The notes beneath the pieces are model-generated. The model saw only the letters and a program-made list of their open reading frames with translations. It was not told where the DNA came from and ran no database searches. A DNA stretch of 13,577 nucleotides, taken from Bacillota bacterium. GTDB lineage: Bacteria; Bacillota; Clostridia; Monoglobales; Firm-18. A program made the position numbers and the translations under genes. This document shows positions 6,242 through 13,432 of the stretch, piece by piece. Location of the stretch: contig JALOAJ010000049.1 of the NCBI GenBank assembly GCA_023228885.1, forward strand, positions 1 to 13,577, written 5' to 3'. The first letter of the stretch is position 1. Each line of letters starts with the position of its first letter.

Positions 6242-7196
6242 AAACGCAAAATCCAAACTAACAGAAATGCAAAAAAACATACTAAGAGAAATTGGAGATG
6301 CTTGCATAAGTTCAGCCGCTGCTGCATTGCATGATATTTTAAACAGAAAAGTTACTGCTGCGGTGTCAAAAGTTTCGGTTATCACAACAGCAGAGCTTAC
6401 AAAACGGCTTGACTTGCCCCATGTAACGATTGATATTCCCTACACCGAGGGAATTGCGGGCAACAACACGCTTGTTGTCAAAACAAGTGATGTACAGCTT
6501 ATAACATCTGTAATGGTTGACAATTCCCCGCCGGGCAAGCGGGATGGATTAACCCCGGCGGAGCAAGGCGCAGCCGATAAGGTTATGAACCAAATAATCG
6601 GTTCCGTTTCGACCGAACTGTCAAAATTAATTGCAACATCCGTTTCTATATCAACGCCAAAAATAAGCGTTGCCGCAATTTCCGAAAACAGTTTACAGCT
6701 TAGCTTAAAAAGCGACCCGATAGTAGCCGTTATGTTCAGCCTGAAAATTGAACAGCTTTTGGATACAGAAGTTACTTTGCTTATGCCTTTTAAGTTCGGA
6801 AAAAGTTTGACAGATAGGTTGTTGAAAGCAAATCATTCGGATGATAAAGCAGAAAATTCAACAAACGCGGAGCATCAAAATGTGAAGGGGGATAACATTA
6901 AAAGCGCAACTTTCCAATCGTTTGACGGTAAAAACGGCATAAAACCGGGCGGCGACAATATTGAGCTGCTTTTGGACGTTCCGCTGCAGCTTGTGGTTGA
7001 GCTGGGCAGAACAAAACGATATTTAAAGGATATACTTGACCTTAATTTGGGCTCAATAATACCGTTGGACAAGCCTGCCGGCGATTTAATCGATGTTTTA
7101 GTAAACGGAAAGCTGATAGCAAAAGGCGAAGTTGTGGTGATAGACGATAATTTCGGCGTGCGGATAACCGACATTGTAAGTAGCGTAAAGAAATAG
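6234..7196 (+). CDS. fliY: FliY, C-ring protein with CheC-like and FliN domains
   Basis: This encodes 320 residues from ATG 6234, or 323 from ATG 6225; AGGGAGG at 6215-6221 is oddly spaced for both (12 or 3 nt). A CheC-like region covers ~1-200, a polar Asn/Lys/Asp-rich linker ~200-240, and a FliN/SpoA domain ~245-315 (LLLDVPLQLVVELGRTKRYL, GSIIPLDKPAGDLIDVLVNG). In Bacillus, FliY is both a switch component and a CheY-P phosphatase with motifs of the form D/S-xxx-E-xx-N. Here the first site reads N-ILR-E-IG-D (Asn replaced by Asp22) and the second G-AAD-K-VM-N (Glu replaced by Lys116), so catalysis looks doubtful. The FliN part should still build the C-ring. Unlike Bacillus, it lacks an N-terminal CheY-binding peptide, and cheY does not follow. 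Confidence 0.9.
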   Translation: MSENAKSKLTEMQKNILREIGDACISSAAAALHDILNRKVTAAVSKVSVITTAELTKRLDLPHVTIDIPYTEGIAGNNTLVVKTSDVQLITSVMVDNSPPGKRDGLTPAEQGAADKVMNQIIGSVSTELSKLIATSVSISTPKISVAAISENSLQLSLKSDPIVAVMFSLKIEQLLDTEVTLLMPFKFGKSLTDRLLKANHSDDKAENSTNAEHQNVKGDNIKSATFQSFDGKNGIKPGGDNIELLLDVPLQLVVELGRTKRYLKDILDLNLGSIIPLDKPAGDLIDVLVNGKLIAKGEVVVIDDNFGVRITDIVSSVKK

Positions 7197-7213
7197 CATT
7201 AGGGGGCGAGTTT

Positions 7214-7561
7214 GTGCCGGATACAGTTAAATTAATTGTTTATATAGCTGTTTTTGCGATTGTTTTGTATGCTGCATATTATTTTACAAAGCTGATGGCT
7301 TCTTTTTCGGGCGGGTTTTCAAAGTCAAAGCATTTGAAAGTGGCGGACAAGCTTGTGTTATCGAAGGATAAAAGCCTTATTATTGTTAAAGCGGGGCAAA
7401 AAGACCTTTTGCTTTGCGTAACAAGCAGCTCGGTGCAAAAGATTTGTGAACTTGACGGGGCAGACCTTATAGATTTAGGAGACGGAGAAAACGCGCAAAC
7501 CCTGCCATCTTTCGACCATTTGTTTACCAAAATAAAAAAGGCGCACAGAGGAGAAAAGTGA
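7214..7561 (+). CDS. fliO: FliO, export-gate assembly factor
   Basis: This encodes 115 residues from a GTG start with AGGGGG seven bases upstream (7201-7206). One membrane helix (~7-30) is followed by a small cytoplasmic domain with LKVADKLVLSKDKSLIIVKA, the FliO family pattern in which a basic stretch precedes beta strands. FliO (FliZ in Bacillus nomenclature) helps FliP assemble into the type III export gate. The stop TGA overlaps the fliP ATG. Family divergence is large, so the call rests on this motif plus its place between fliY and fliP. Confidence 0.85.
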   Translation: MPDTVKLIVYIAVFAIVLYAAYYFTKLMASFSGGFSKSKHLKVADKLVLSKDKSLIIVKAGQKDLLLCVTSSSVQKICELDGADLIDLGDGENAQTLPSFDHLFTKIKKAHRGEK

Positions 7562-8319
7562 TGAAACTTAGACTAAGCGCGCCCTTTAAAAAAGCTTTGT
7601 TAATGCTTCCTCTGATATTATTAGTGGCTTTTATTAAAACTTTTGCAGTAGAGATATTTCCGTTCGGAAACATGGCTGCGGGGGCGGAGGAAAACGCCGC
7701 AAGCATTCAAATCATACTGCTGCTGACGGTATTGGCGATTGCACCGTCAATACTTATTATGATGACGAGCTTTACACGAATAATAATTGTTCTCAGCTTT
7801 ATACGAAATGCGCTGGGGTTAAATCAAATGCCGCCGAACCAAGTGCTTATAGGGCTTTCGCTTTTTCTTTCGTTTTTTATAATGTCGCCTGTTATCACGC
7901 AAATAAACGAAACGGCATATCGCCCATATCTTCAAGAGGAAATAACGCAAGAACAGGCGTTCGATAATTCCATTGTTCCAATAAAAGATTTTATGCTGAA
8001 ACAAATTTATTCAAAAGACCTTAACATGTTTTTGCAGCTTGCAAAGGCAGATGTGCCGGAGGCATACGAAGAAATATCCATGAACATTATTATTCCCGCA
8101 TTTATAACGAGTGAGCTCAAAAAGGCGTTTCAAATGGGCTTTTTCATATTCATACCCTTTATAGTAATAGACATGATAGTTGCAAGCACCCTTATGTCAA
8201 TGGGTATGATGATGCTTCCGCCGTCCATGATAAGCCTTCCGTTCAAGGTGCTGTTGTTTGTTATGATTAACGGATGGGGGCTTACAATACAAACGCTTGT
8301 GGCAAGCTTTAACGGGTAG
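7561..8319 (+). CDS. fliP: FliP, export-gate membrane protein
   Basis: This encodes 252 residues from ATG 7561; GAGGAG at 7548-7553 sits seven bases upstream. A hydrophobic N-terminal segment (~12-30) looks like the FliP signal/anchor. The family core is clear: LAIAPSILIMMTSFTRIIIVLS and FIRNALGLNQMPPNQVLIGL, then IIPAFITSELKKAFQMGF and FIPFIVIDMIVASTLMSMGMMMLPP near the C-terminus. FliP forms the pentameric core of the secretion gate with FliQ and FliR. An alternative GTG at 7558 is in frame but closer to the ribosome binding site and less likely. Confidence 0.96.
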   Translation: MKLRLSAPFKKALLMLPLILLVAFIKTFAVEIFPFGNMAAGAEENAASIQIILLLTVLAIAPSILIMMTSFTRIIIVLSFIRNALGLNQMPPNQVLIGLSLFLSFFIMSPVITQINETAYRPYLQEEITQEQAFDNSIVPIKDFMLKQIYSKDLNMFLQLAKADVPEAYEEISMNIIIPAFITSELKKAFQMGFFIFIPFIVIDMIVASTLMSMGMMMLPPSMISLPFKVLLFVMINGWGLTIQTLVASFNG

Positions 8320-8335
8320 GAGTTTAATTTTTAAA

Positions 8336-8339
8336 AGGA
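8336..8339 (+). promoter_or_regulatory. fliQ ribosome binding site deciding a TTG start
   Basis: AGGA (8336-8339) lies ten bases before TTG 8350. The in-frame GTG at 8341 is too close to use it. The TTG start gives a protein beginning MSQSETI, the usual FliQ N-terminus and length. Confidence 0.65.
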
Positions 8340-8349
8340 TGTGAAACTG

Positions 8350-8619
8350 TTGAGCCAATCGGAAACAATTACAATAATACAGCAGGCGTTGTATACGATT
8401 CTCATTGTATCCGCGCCTATGCTCGGGGTTGCGCTGTTAATAGGTCTTGTTGTTTCGGTCTTTCAGGCAGCAACTCAAATTAATGAGCAGACGCTTGCAT
8501 TTGTGCCGAAAATAATCGGGGTGTTTGCAGCGCTTATTATTTTTGGCCCATGGATGTTAAATAAGCTGATGGATTTTTCCGTAAGGTTGTTTGACTATAT
8601 GAATTTAGTAGCAAGATAA
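8350..8619 (+). CDS. fliQ: FliQ, export-gate membrane protein
   Basis: This encodes 89 residues, the standard FliQ length, from TTG 8350. Two membrane helices (~15-40 and ~54-76) flank a short charged loop. The family signature is VSVFQAATQINEQTLAFVPK, followed by the second helix and ending ...FDYMNLVAR. FliQ subunits wrap the FliP-FliR core of the secretion gate. It follows fliP by 30 nt and precedes fliR by 12 nt. Confidence 0.94.
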   Translation: MSQSETITIIQQALYTILIVSAPMLGVALLIGLVVSVFQAATQINEQTLAFVPKIIGVFAALIIFGPWMLNKLMDFSVRLFDYMNLVAR

Positions 8620-8631
8620 AGGAGAAAAGTC

Positions 8632-9408
8632 ATGTCGGATGACTTGTTTGTTTGGACGGCATATTTATTTTTGATGTTTTTGCGCATTTCGGCTATTTTC
8701 ACAATTTCGCCGGTTTTTGGAAGGCGAAACATGCCAAACATCGCAAAACTGGGGCTTAGCCTTTTGATTGCATACATTTCAATTAGCGCATTTCCCCCTG
8801 CTCAAAGCAACAGCTTTGAAAATGTTGTGCAATATGCAATGCTTTGCTTTGGGGAGCTTTCAATCGGCTTGATTATAGGAATAATAACAACAGTTTTTTT
8901 CTCGGCGGTGCACACCGCGGGGCAGCTTATTGATATGCAAATAGGGTTTAGTTTTGTTCAAATATTTGAACAAAGCTTTGGCGGGCAAATACCCATCATG
9001 GGTAGCCTTTTGCAATCGATTTTACTTATTTGCTTTTTTGCCGCCGACGGACACCATGCGCTTATTAGGCTGATAGGAGGAACTTTTGAAACTATACCGG
9101 TTGGCAATGCAGCAATAAACCCTCAAATTGCAATGCATTTTACCCAAATATTTATCACAACGTTTGTTTTGGCGGTTAAAATTGCAATGCCGATAATTGC
9201 GGCATCGTTGCTTGCCGAGGTAATGCTTGGCGTTTTGATACGAACCGTTCCGCAAATGAACTTTTTTGTTATTGGGTTTCCCATCAAAATTGGGTTGGGG
9301 TTGTTGGTGCTTTTTGCTTTTATCCCCGTTTTTGTAAATATGAGCAATCAAATCTTTGACGGTATGCTAAATGAAATAAAAAGCACTTTTTCGTTAATGG
9401 CGGTGTAG
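8632..9408 (+). CDS. fliR: FliR, export-gate membrane protein
   Basis: This encodes 258 residues with several membrane helices spread along the whole length. Recognisable stretches are ISPVFGRRNMPNIAKLGLSL near the N-terminus, HTAGQLIDMQIGFSFVQIFE in the middle, and LLAEVMLGVLIRTVPQMNFF followed by VIGFPIKIGLGLLVL near the C-terminus. FliR completes the FliP5-FliQ4-FliR1 export gate. AAAGGAG at 8618-8624 precedes the ATG by seven bases. In some Clostridia FliR is fused to FlhB; here the two are separate genes two bases apart. Confidence 0.95.
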   Translation: MSDDLFVWTAYLFLMFLRISAIFTISPVFGRRNMPNIAKLGLSLLIAYISISAFPPAQSNSFENVVQYAMLCFGELSIGLIIGIITTVFFSAVHTAGQLIDMQIGFSFVQIFEQSFGGQIPIMGSLLQSILLICFFAADGHHALIRLIGGTFETIPVGNAAINPQIAMHFTQIFITTFVLAVKIAMPIIAASLLAEVMLGVLIRTVPQMNFFVIGFPIKIGLGLLVLFAFIPVFVNMSNQIFDGMLNEIKSTFSLMAV

Positions 9409-9410
9409 CT

Positions 9411-10481
9411 ATGTTAATGTTTGCAATGCCAACAGAAGACAAAACCGAAAAACCCACCCCCCAAAAAAGAAAGCAAACCCGTGAGGAAGGGCAAGTTTTA
9501 AAAAGTAACGATGTGAGCACAGCTTTTTCGTTAATTGTTATGTTTTCCGCAATAAAGTTTTTTGGAGGTTTTTTCGTCCAAAAGATAAATGCCTGCACAA
9601 CGCATTACCTTACAAGCTTTTATCACGGCGGTGAGGTGTTGACGGTTCAGGATGTTAGCGCAATTTTTTTAAATGCGGCATTGTCGTTTTTTATTACGAT
9701 GATTCCGATTTTATCAACGGCGGCGGTATCGGCGATTTTAATAAATTATTTGCAAATTGGCTTTTTGCTTTCACCCAAAGCGCTGCAACCAAAGTTTAGC
9801 CGCATAAACCCTTTTGGCGGGCTTAAAAAAATATTTTCAATGCGTTCTGTGGTTGAGCTTTTAAAATCGGCAATTAAAGCAACAGTAATAATTTATTTTG
9901 TATATAAAGATATGAAGCATTCATTTAGCGATTTCCCAACCTTGGTGGGCGGCAGCGTCAATACATCACTTCAGCGTTTTGTCGGCATGGCAATGAAAGT
10001 AACTTTCAAAATAGCAGTTGCGCTGTTGGTGCTTGCAGCGTTTGATTATTTATACCAATGGTGGGAGCATCAAAAGGTGTTGAAAATGACAAAGCAGGAA
10101 GTAAAAGAGGAGCACAAGCAAACGGAGGGAGACCCTAAGGTTAAAGGCAAAATACGGCAGTTGCAAATGAAAATGGGCATGACAAGAATGATGAATGATG
10201 TGCCGTCGGCAAGCGTTGTTATAACAAACCCCACCCACTATGCCGTTGCGCTAAAATATGACCAAGGCGGCGGAGATGCGCCGATTGTGTTGGCAAAAGG
10301 TGTGGATTATGTCGCTTTGCAGATAAAGAAAAAAGCCAAAGAGCATAAGGTTGAAATTATTGAAAACAAGCCGCTTGCCCGCGCGCTTTTTGAAACGGTT
10401 GAAATAGGCGATGAAATCCCGCAAGATTTTTATGTGGCAGTCGCTCAAATCTTAGCGGATATATATAATATGAAAAAATAA
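9411..10481 (+). CDS. flhB: FlhB, export substrate-switch protein
   Basis: This encodes 356 residues. The N-terminus MLMFAMPTEDKTEKPTPQKR is typical, four membrane helices lie within ~35-215, and a cytoplasmic domain follows. The autocleavage motif NPTH is intact at residues 273-276, in the context SVVITNPTHYAVALKY. FlhB cleaves itself there and, together with FliK, switches export from hook to filament proteins. The start is two bases after fliR, with only a weak GGCGGTG upstream (9399-9405), so coupling to fliR is likely. An ATG at 9426 is possible but would remove the commonly seen hydrophobic N-terminal residues. Confidence 0.96.
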   Translation: MLMFAMPTEDKTEKPTPQKRKQTREEGQVLKSNDVSTAFSLIVMFSAIKFFGGFFVQKINACTTHYLTSFYHGGEVLTVQDVSAIFLNAALSFFITMIPILSTAAVSAILINYLQIGFLLSPKALQPKFSRINPFGGLKKIFSMRSVVELLKSAIKATVIIYFVYKDMKHSFSDFPTLVGGSVNTSLQRFVGMAMKVTFKIAVALLVLAAFDYLYQWWEHQKVLKMTKQEVKEEHKQTEGDPKVKGKIRQLQMKMGMTRMMNDVPSASVVITNPTHYAVALKYDQGGGDAPIVLAKGVDYVALQIKKKAKEHKVEIIENKPLARALFETVEIGDEIPQDFYVAVAQILADIYNMKK

Positions 10482-10594
10482 GCTGCATCCATGGCGAAAC
10501 GCATATACGCAAAGCGCCATCCATACGCCTTATCCGGCTCACGATAAGCGCGTAGGCGCAAGTTTAAATATAATTTTGTGAGTCGGAAAGGTTA
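10482..10594 (+). other. 113-nt structured spacer between flhB and flhA
   Basis: This spacer holds several inverted repeats and is more GC-rich than the genes around it. ATGGCG (10491-10496) can pair with CGCCAT (10515-10520). The overlapping GCGCC (10514-10518) can instead pair with GGCGC (10555-10559), enclosing the strong hairpin at 10524-10554. A perfect TATAAT (10569-10574) follows but has no matching -35 at 16-18 bp. GGAAAGG at 10585-10591 is the flhA ribosome binding site. No open frame of note was seen. Confidence 0.6.
10524..10554 (+). repeat. Strong imperfect hairpin upstream of flhA
   Basis: TACGCCTTATC (10524-10534) pairs with GATAAGCGCGTA (10543-10554) over 11 bp with one bulged G; the loop is 8 nt (10535-10542). 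No T-run follows, so it is not an intrinsic terminator. It could be a repetitive palindromic (REP-like) element, an RNA processing or stabilising site, or a regulatory leader; the sequence alone does not decide. Confidence 0.6.
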
Positions 10595-12640
10595 ATGGCG
10601 CTTAACATGAAGTTTAGTGATGTTTCCGTTTCAATTATTATATTGCTTGTTATATTGCTGATAATAGTTCCGCTAAATACTGTGTTGCTTGATGTTTTGT
10701 TAATGATAAACATTATGTGCTCGGTAATTATTTTGCTTATGACATTATACACAAAACAGCCGCTTGAATTTTCGGTGTTCCCGCCTTTGTTGCTTATTGT
10801 AACGCTTTTCAGGCTTGCGCTAAACATTTCGGCAACACGCCTGATACTTGGAAACGGCGGCGAAGCGGGGAATGTTATAAAAACCTTCGGCGGCTTTGTA
10901 ATCGGCGGAAATTTAGTTGTGGGGCTTATAATATTCATCATAATAGTGTTAATACAGTTTATTGTTATTACAAAGGGCTCGGAGCGCGTGGCGGAGGTTG
11001 CCGCAAGGTTCACGCTTGATGCAATGCCGGGCAAGCAAATGGCAATTGACGCCGACCTTAATACCGGGCTGATAAGCGAAGAACAGGCAAAGCACAGAAG
11101 GCTGAAAATTCAGCGGGAATCAGATTTTTACGGTGCTATGGACGGAGCAAGCAAGTTTGTTAAAGGCGATGCGATTGTTGCAATTATAATCACCGTTATA
11201 AACATAGTTGGGGGCATAATTATCGGCTCGCTTGGCAGCGGAATACCGCTTGAAAAGGTTGTGGGTATTTACACATTAGCAACAATAGGCAACGGTTTGG
11301 TTTCGCAACTGCCTGCTCTTTTGGTGTCGACAGCCTCGGGAATTATCGTTACGCGGGTTGACTCGGATAACGACTTAGGCGGCGACCTTAACAAGCAGCT
11401 TGCATCACAGCCTTTGGTGCTGATAACGGGCGGGGCGATGATGCTGCTTATTAATTTTATTCCCGGGTTGCCCAAAATCCCGATATTTATTTTAGGCTTG
11501 GGCATTTTAGCGTTGGGATATTCATTGCTTAGAGCGGGTATAAGCTCTGCCGCCAAATCGGAGGAGCAGAACCTTGAGGAGGCTGCCGCCCAGGCGCGAA
11601 AACCGGAAAATGTTTTGTCACTGCTTCAAGTTGAGCTAATAGAGATAGAATTCGGTTACAGCATTATCCCCCTTGCCGATGCAAACAAAGGCGGCGACCT
11701 GTTAGACCGCGTAATCATGATACGGCGGCAATGCGCATTGGATTTAGGGATAATTATACCAAGCATTCGCCTTCGCGATAATATTCAATTAGAGCCGAAT
11801 GAGTATGTAATAAAAATTAAAGGGGTTGAGGTTGCCAGAGGTATTGTTATGGTTTCGCAATATCTTGCCCTAAACACGAACAATTCGCCTGAGGAGCTTG
11901 AAGGAACGCCCACAGTTGAGGCGGCGTTTGGGTTGGCGGCAACATGGATTGACGAAAAAGAACGGGAAAAGGCGGAAGTTTTGGGCTATACCCTTGTTGA
12001 CCCTCCTACCGTTATTGCAACGCATTTAACCGAAATAATAAAAAAATACGGGTATGAGCTTATGGGTCGTCAACAAGTTCAAACGCTAATTGATAATGTG
12101 AGGGAAACAAACCCTGCATTGATAGATGAGGTTGTGCCGAAGCTTGTTACGGTGGGAACGCTGCAAAAGGTTTTGGCAAATTTGTTGAGGGAAAATGTTT
12201 CGATACGAGATATGGTAACGATTATAGAAACGCTTGTCGATTACAGCCCAACCGTTCATGATGTTGACATGTTGACCGAGTATGTGCGGCAAAGCTTGAA
12301 GCGTGCAATAACCAAAAGATTTGTGCCGGAAAATATTGCAAGGGTCATTACGGTTGACCCAACGCTTGAACAGATGATTATTGACAATATACAGCAAACG
12401 GAAAACAGCTCATATGTAAGTATTGAACCGCAAAAATTGCAAGAAATGTTTGAAAGTTTAAAAACCGCTGTTGAAAAGATGGTGTCGCTTGGAATATCGC
12501 CTATTGTCTTGACAGCTCCGGTTGTTCGATACCATTTTAAAAGACTGACCGACCAAATGGTGCCGGATTTAACGGTGTTGTCTTTTAACGAGCTGGAAAG
12601 CGATGTGGAAATTCAAACGGACAGCGTTGTAGCCATATAA
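10595..12640 (+). CDS. flhA: FlhA, export-gate ring protein
   Basis: This encodes 681 residues, the normal length. The N-terminal half (~1-320) holds about eight membrane helices, with the family signature LFRLALNISATRLIL and the cytoplasmic FHIPEP loop (ERVAEVAARFTLDAMPGKQM, then IDADLNTGLI). FVKGDAI contains Asp192, equivalent to the conserved acidic residue implicated in proton coupling. The C-terminal half (~345-681) is the cytoplasmic domain that forms a nonameric ring and docks chaperone-substrate complexes; IRLRDNIQLEPNEYVIKIKG is a clear marker. GGAAAGG lies just upstream of the ATG. It follows the hairpin-rich spacer and is followed 39 nt later by the sigma gene. Confidence 0.97.
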   Translation: MALNMKFSDVSVSIIILLVILLIIVPLNTVLLDVLLMINIMCSVIILLMTLYTKQPLEFSVFPPLLLIVTLFRLALNISATRLILGNGGEAGNVIKTFGGFVIGGNLVVGLIIFIIIVLIQFIVITKGSERVAEVAARFTLDAMPGKQMAIDADLNTGLISEEQAKHRRLKIQRESDFYGAMDGASKFVKGDAIVAIIITVINIVGGIIIGSLGSGIPLEKVVGIYTLATIGNGLVSQLPALLVSTASGIIVTRVDSDNDLGGDLNKQLASQPLVLITGGAMMLLINFIPGLPKIPIFILGLGILALGYSLLRAGISSAAKSEEQNLEEAAAQARKPENVLSLLQVELIEIEFGYSIIPLADANKGGDLLDRVIMIRRQCALDLGIIIPSIRLRDNIQLEPNEYVIKIKGVEVARGIVMVSQYLALNTNNSPEELEGTPTVEAAFGLAATWIDEKEREKAEVLGYTLVDPPTVIATHLTEIIKKYGYELMGRQQVQTLIDNVRETNPALIDEVVPKLVTVGTLQKVLANLLRENVSIRDMVTIIETLVDYSPTVHDVDMLTEYVRQSLKRAITKRFVPENIARVITVDPTLEQMIIDNIQQTENSSYVSIEPQKLQEMFESLKTAVEKMVSLGISPIVLTAPVVRYHFKRLTDQMVPDLTVLSFNELESDVEIQTDSVVAI

Positions 12641-12664
12641 ACGAAAGTGAATTGTCATCATAAA

Positions 12665-12670
12665 AGGGGG
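12665..12670 (+). promoter_or_regulatory. Sigma-28 gene ribosome binding site with TTG start
   Basis: AGGGGG ends nine bases before TTG 12680. There is no ATG in frame near this position that would give a complete sigma region 1.2/2, so the TTG is the best start. Confidence 0.7.
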
Positions 12671-12679
12671 TAATACAAA

Positions 12680-13432
12680 TTGATAACGCAAGAAAGGGCA
12701 AAGCTTAATGTTTGGCAGGAGTATTCTTTAACGAAGGATATAAGGCTGCGCAATGAAATTATTTTGCAATACAGCTTTCTTGTTAAGCTTGTCGTGTGTC
12801 GGCTTATGCCGAATTATAAGTGCTGTGCCGCTGATTACGATGATTTTATCAGCTACGGAACATTGGGTTTGATAGATGCCATTGAAAAATATGACACCTC
12901 TCGGGACGTTAAATTTGAAACCTACGCGTCTATTAGAATTCGCGGCAGCATAATTGACAACATCAGAAAACGCGATTGGCTCTCGTCAAGCCTCCGGCAA
13001 AAAATCAAAAGGGTGGAAACGGCTTTCGAGCGTATGGAGGCAATGCACGGCAGACCTGCGACTGAAGTTGAAGTTGCCGGATATTTGAATATGGATTTAA
13101 AAGAGCTCCAAAGCGCCCTTACCGATTCATATCTTGCCAATATTGTTTACTTTGACCAGCTTGTTGCCAACTCGACCTGCCAGCATATGCTTGCAAATAA
13201 AACAGATTTGCCCGAGGAATGTTTTGAAAAAAAAGAAATGAAACAAATCCTTGCCGGCAGCATAAATAAATTATCCAAACAAGAACGAATGGTGGTGACG
13301 CTGTATTACTTTGAGGAGTTTAACTTAAAAGAAATAGGGCTTATTTTGGGAGTGTCCGAATCAAGAATATCGCAAATACACTCAAAATCCCTAACTAAAC
13401 TAAGAAATTCCATTTCAAAGGTTATTCGCTGA
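12680..13432 (+). CDS. fliA: Sigma-28 family RNA polymerase sigma factor (FliA/SigD/WhiG)
   Basis: This encodes 250 residues from a TTG start. Region 2 (~25-95) includes DYDDFISYGTLGLIDAIEKY and the promoter-melting stretch KFETYASIRIRGSIIDNIRK, both characteristic of the sigma-28 group. Region 3 (~106-165) follows, and region 4 (~195-248) carries the helix-turn-helix (FNLKEIGLILGVSESRISQI, then HSKSLTKLRNSI). It should direct RNA polymerase to late flagellar genes such as flagellin. An oddity is KRDWLSSSLRQK at residues 97-108: most relatives have Pro-Arg where Ser102-Ser103 stand here. The gene follows flhA directly, without flhF, flhG or che genes. An anti-sigma FlgM gene is not in the window. 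Confidence 0.92.
   Translation: MITQERAKLNVWQEYSLTKDIRLRNEIILQYSFLVKLVVCRLMPNYKCCAADYDDFISYGTLGLIDAIEKYDTSRDVKFETYASIRIRGSIIDNIRKRDWLSSSLRQKIKRVETAFERMEAMHGRPATEVEVAGYLNMDLKELQSALTDSYLANIVYFDQLVANSTCQHMLANKTDLPEECFEKKEMKQILAGSINKLSKQERMVVTLYYFEEFNLKEIGLILGVSESRISQIHSKSLTKLRNSISKVIR

Noticed and set aside
9022..9351. 109-codon minus-strand frame opposite fliR
   Set aside because: Its composition (Lys/Asn/His-rich without pattern) and position inside a firm fliR gene mark it as a shadow frame.
10547..10574. Sigma-A promoter at TATAAT 10569-10574
   Set aside because: The -10 is perfect, but no -35 is recognisable at 16-18 bp and no TGn extension is present. Noted in the spacer entry only.
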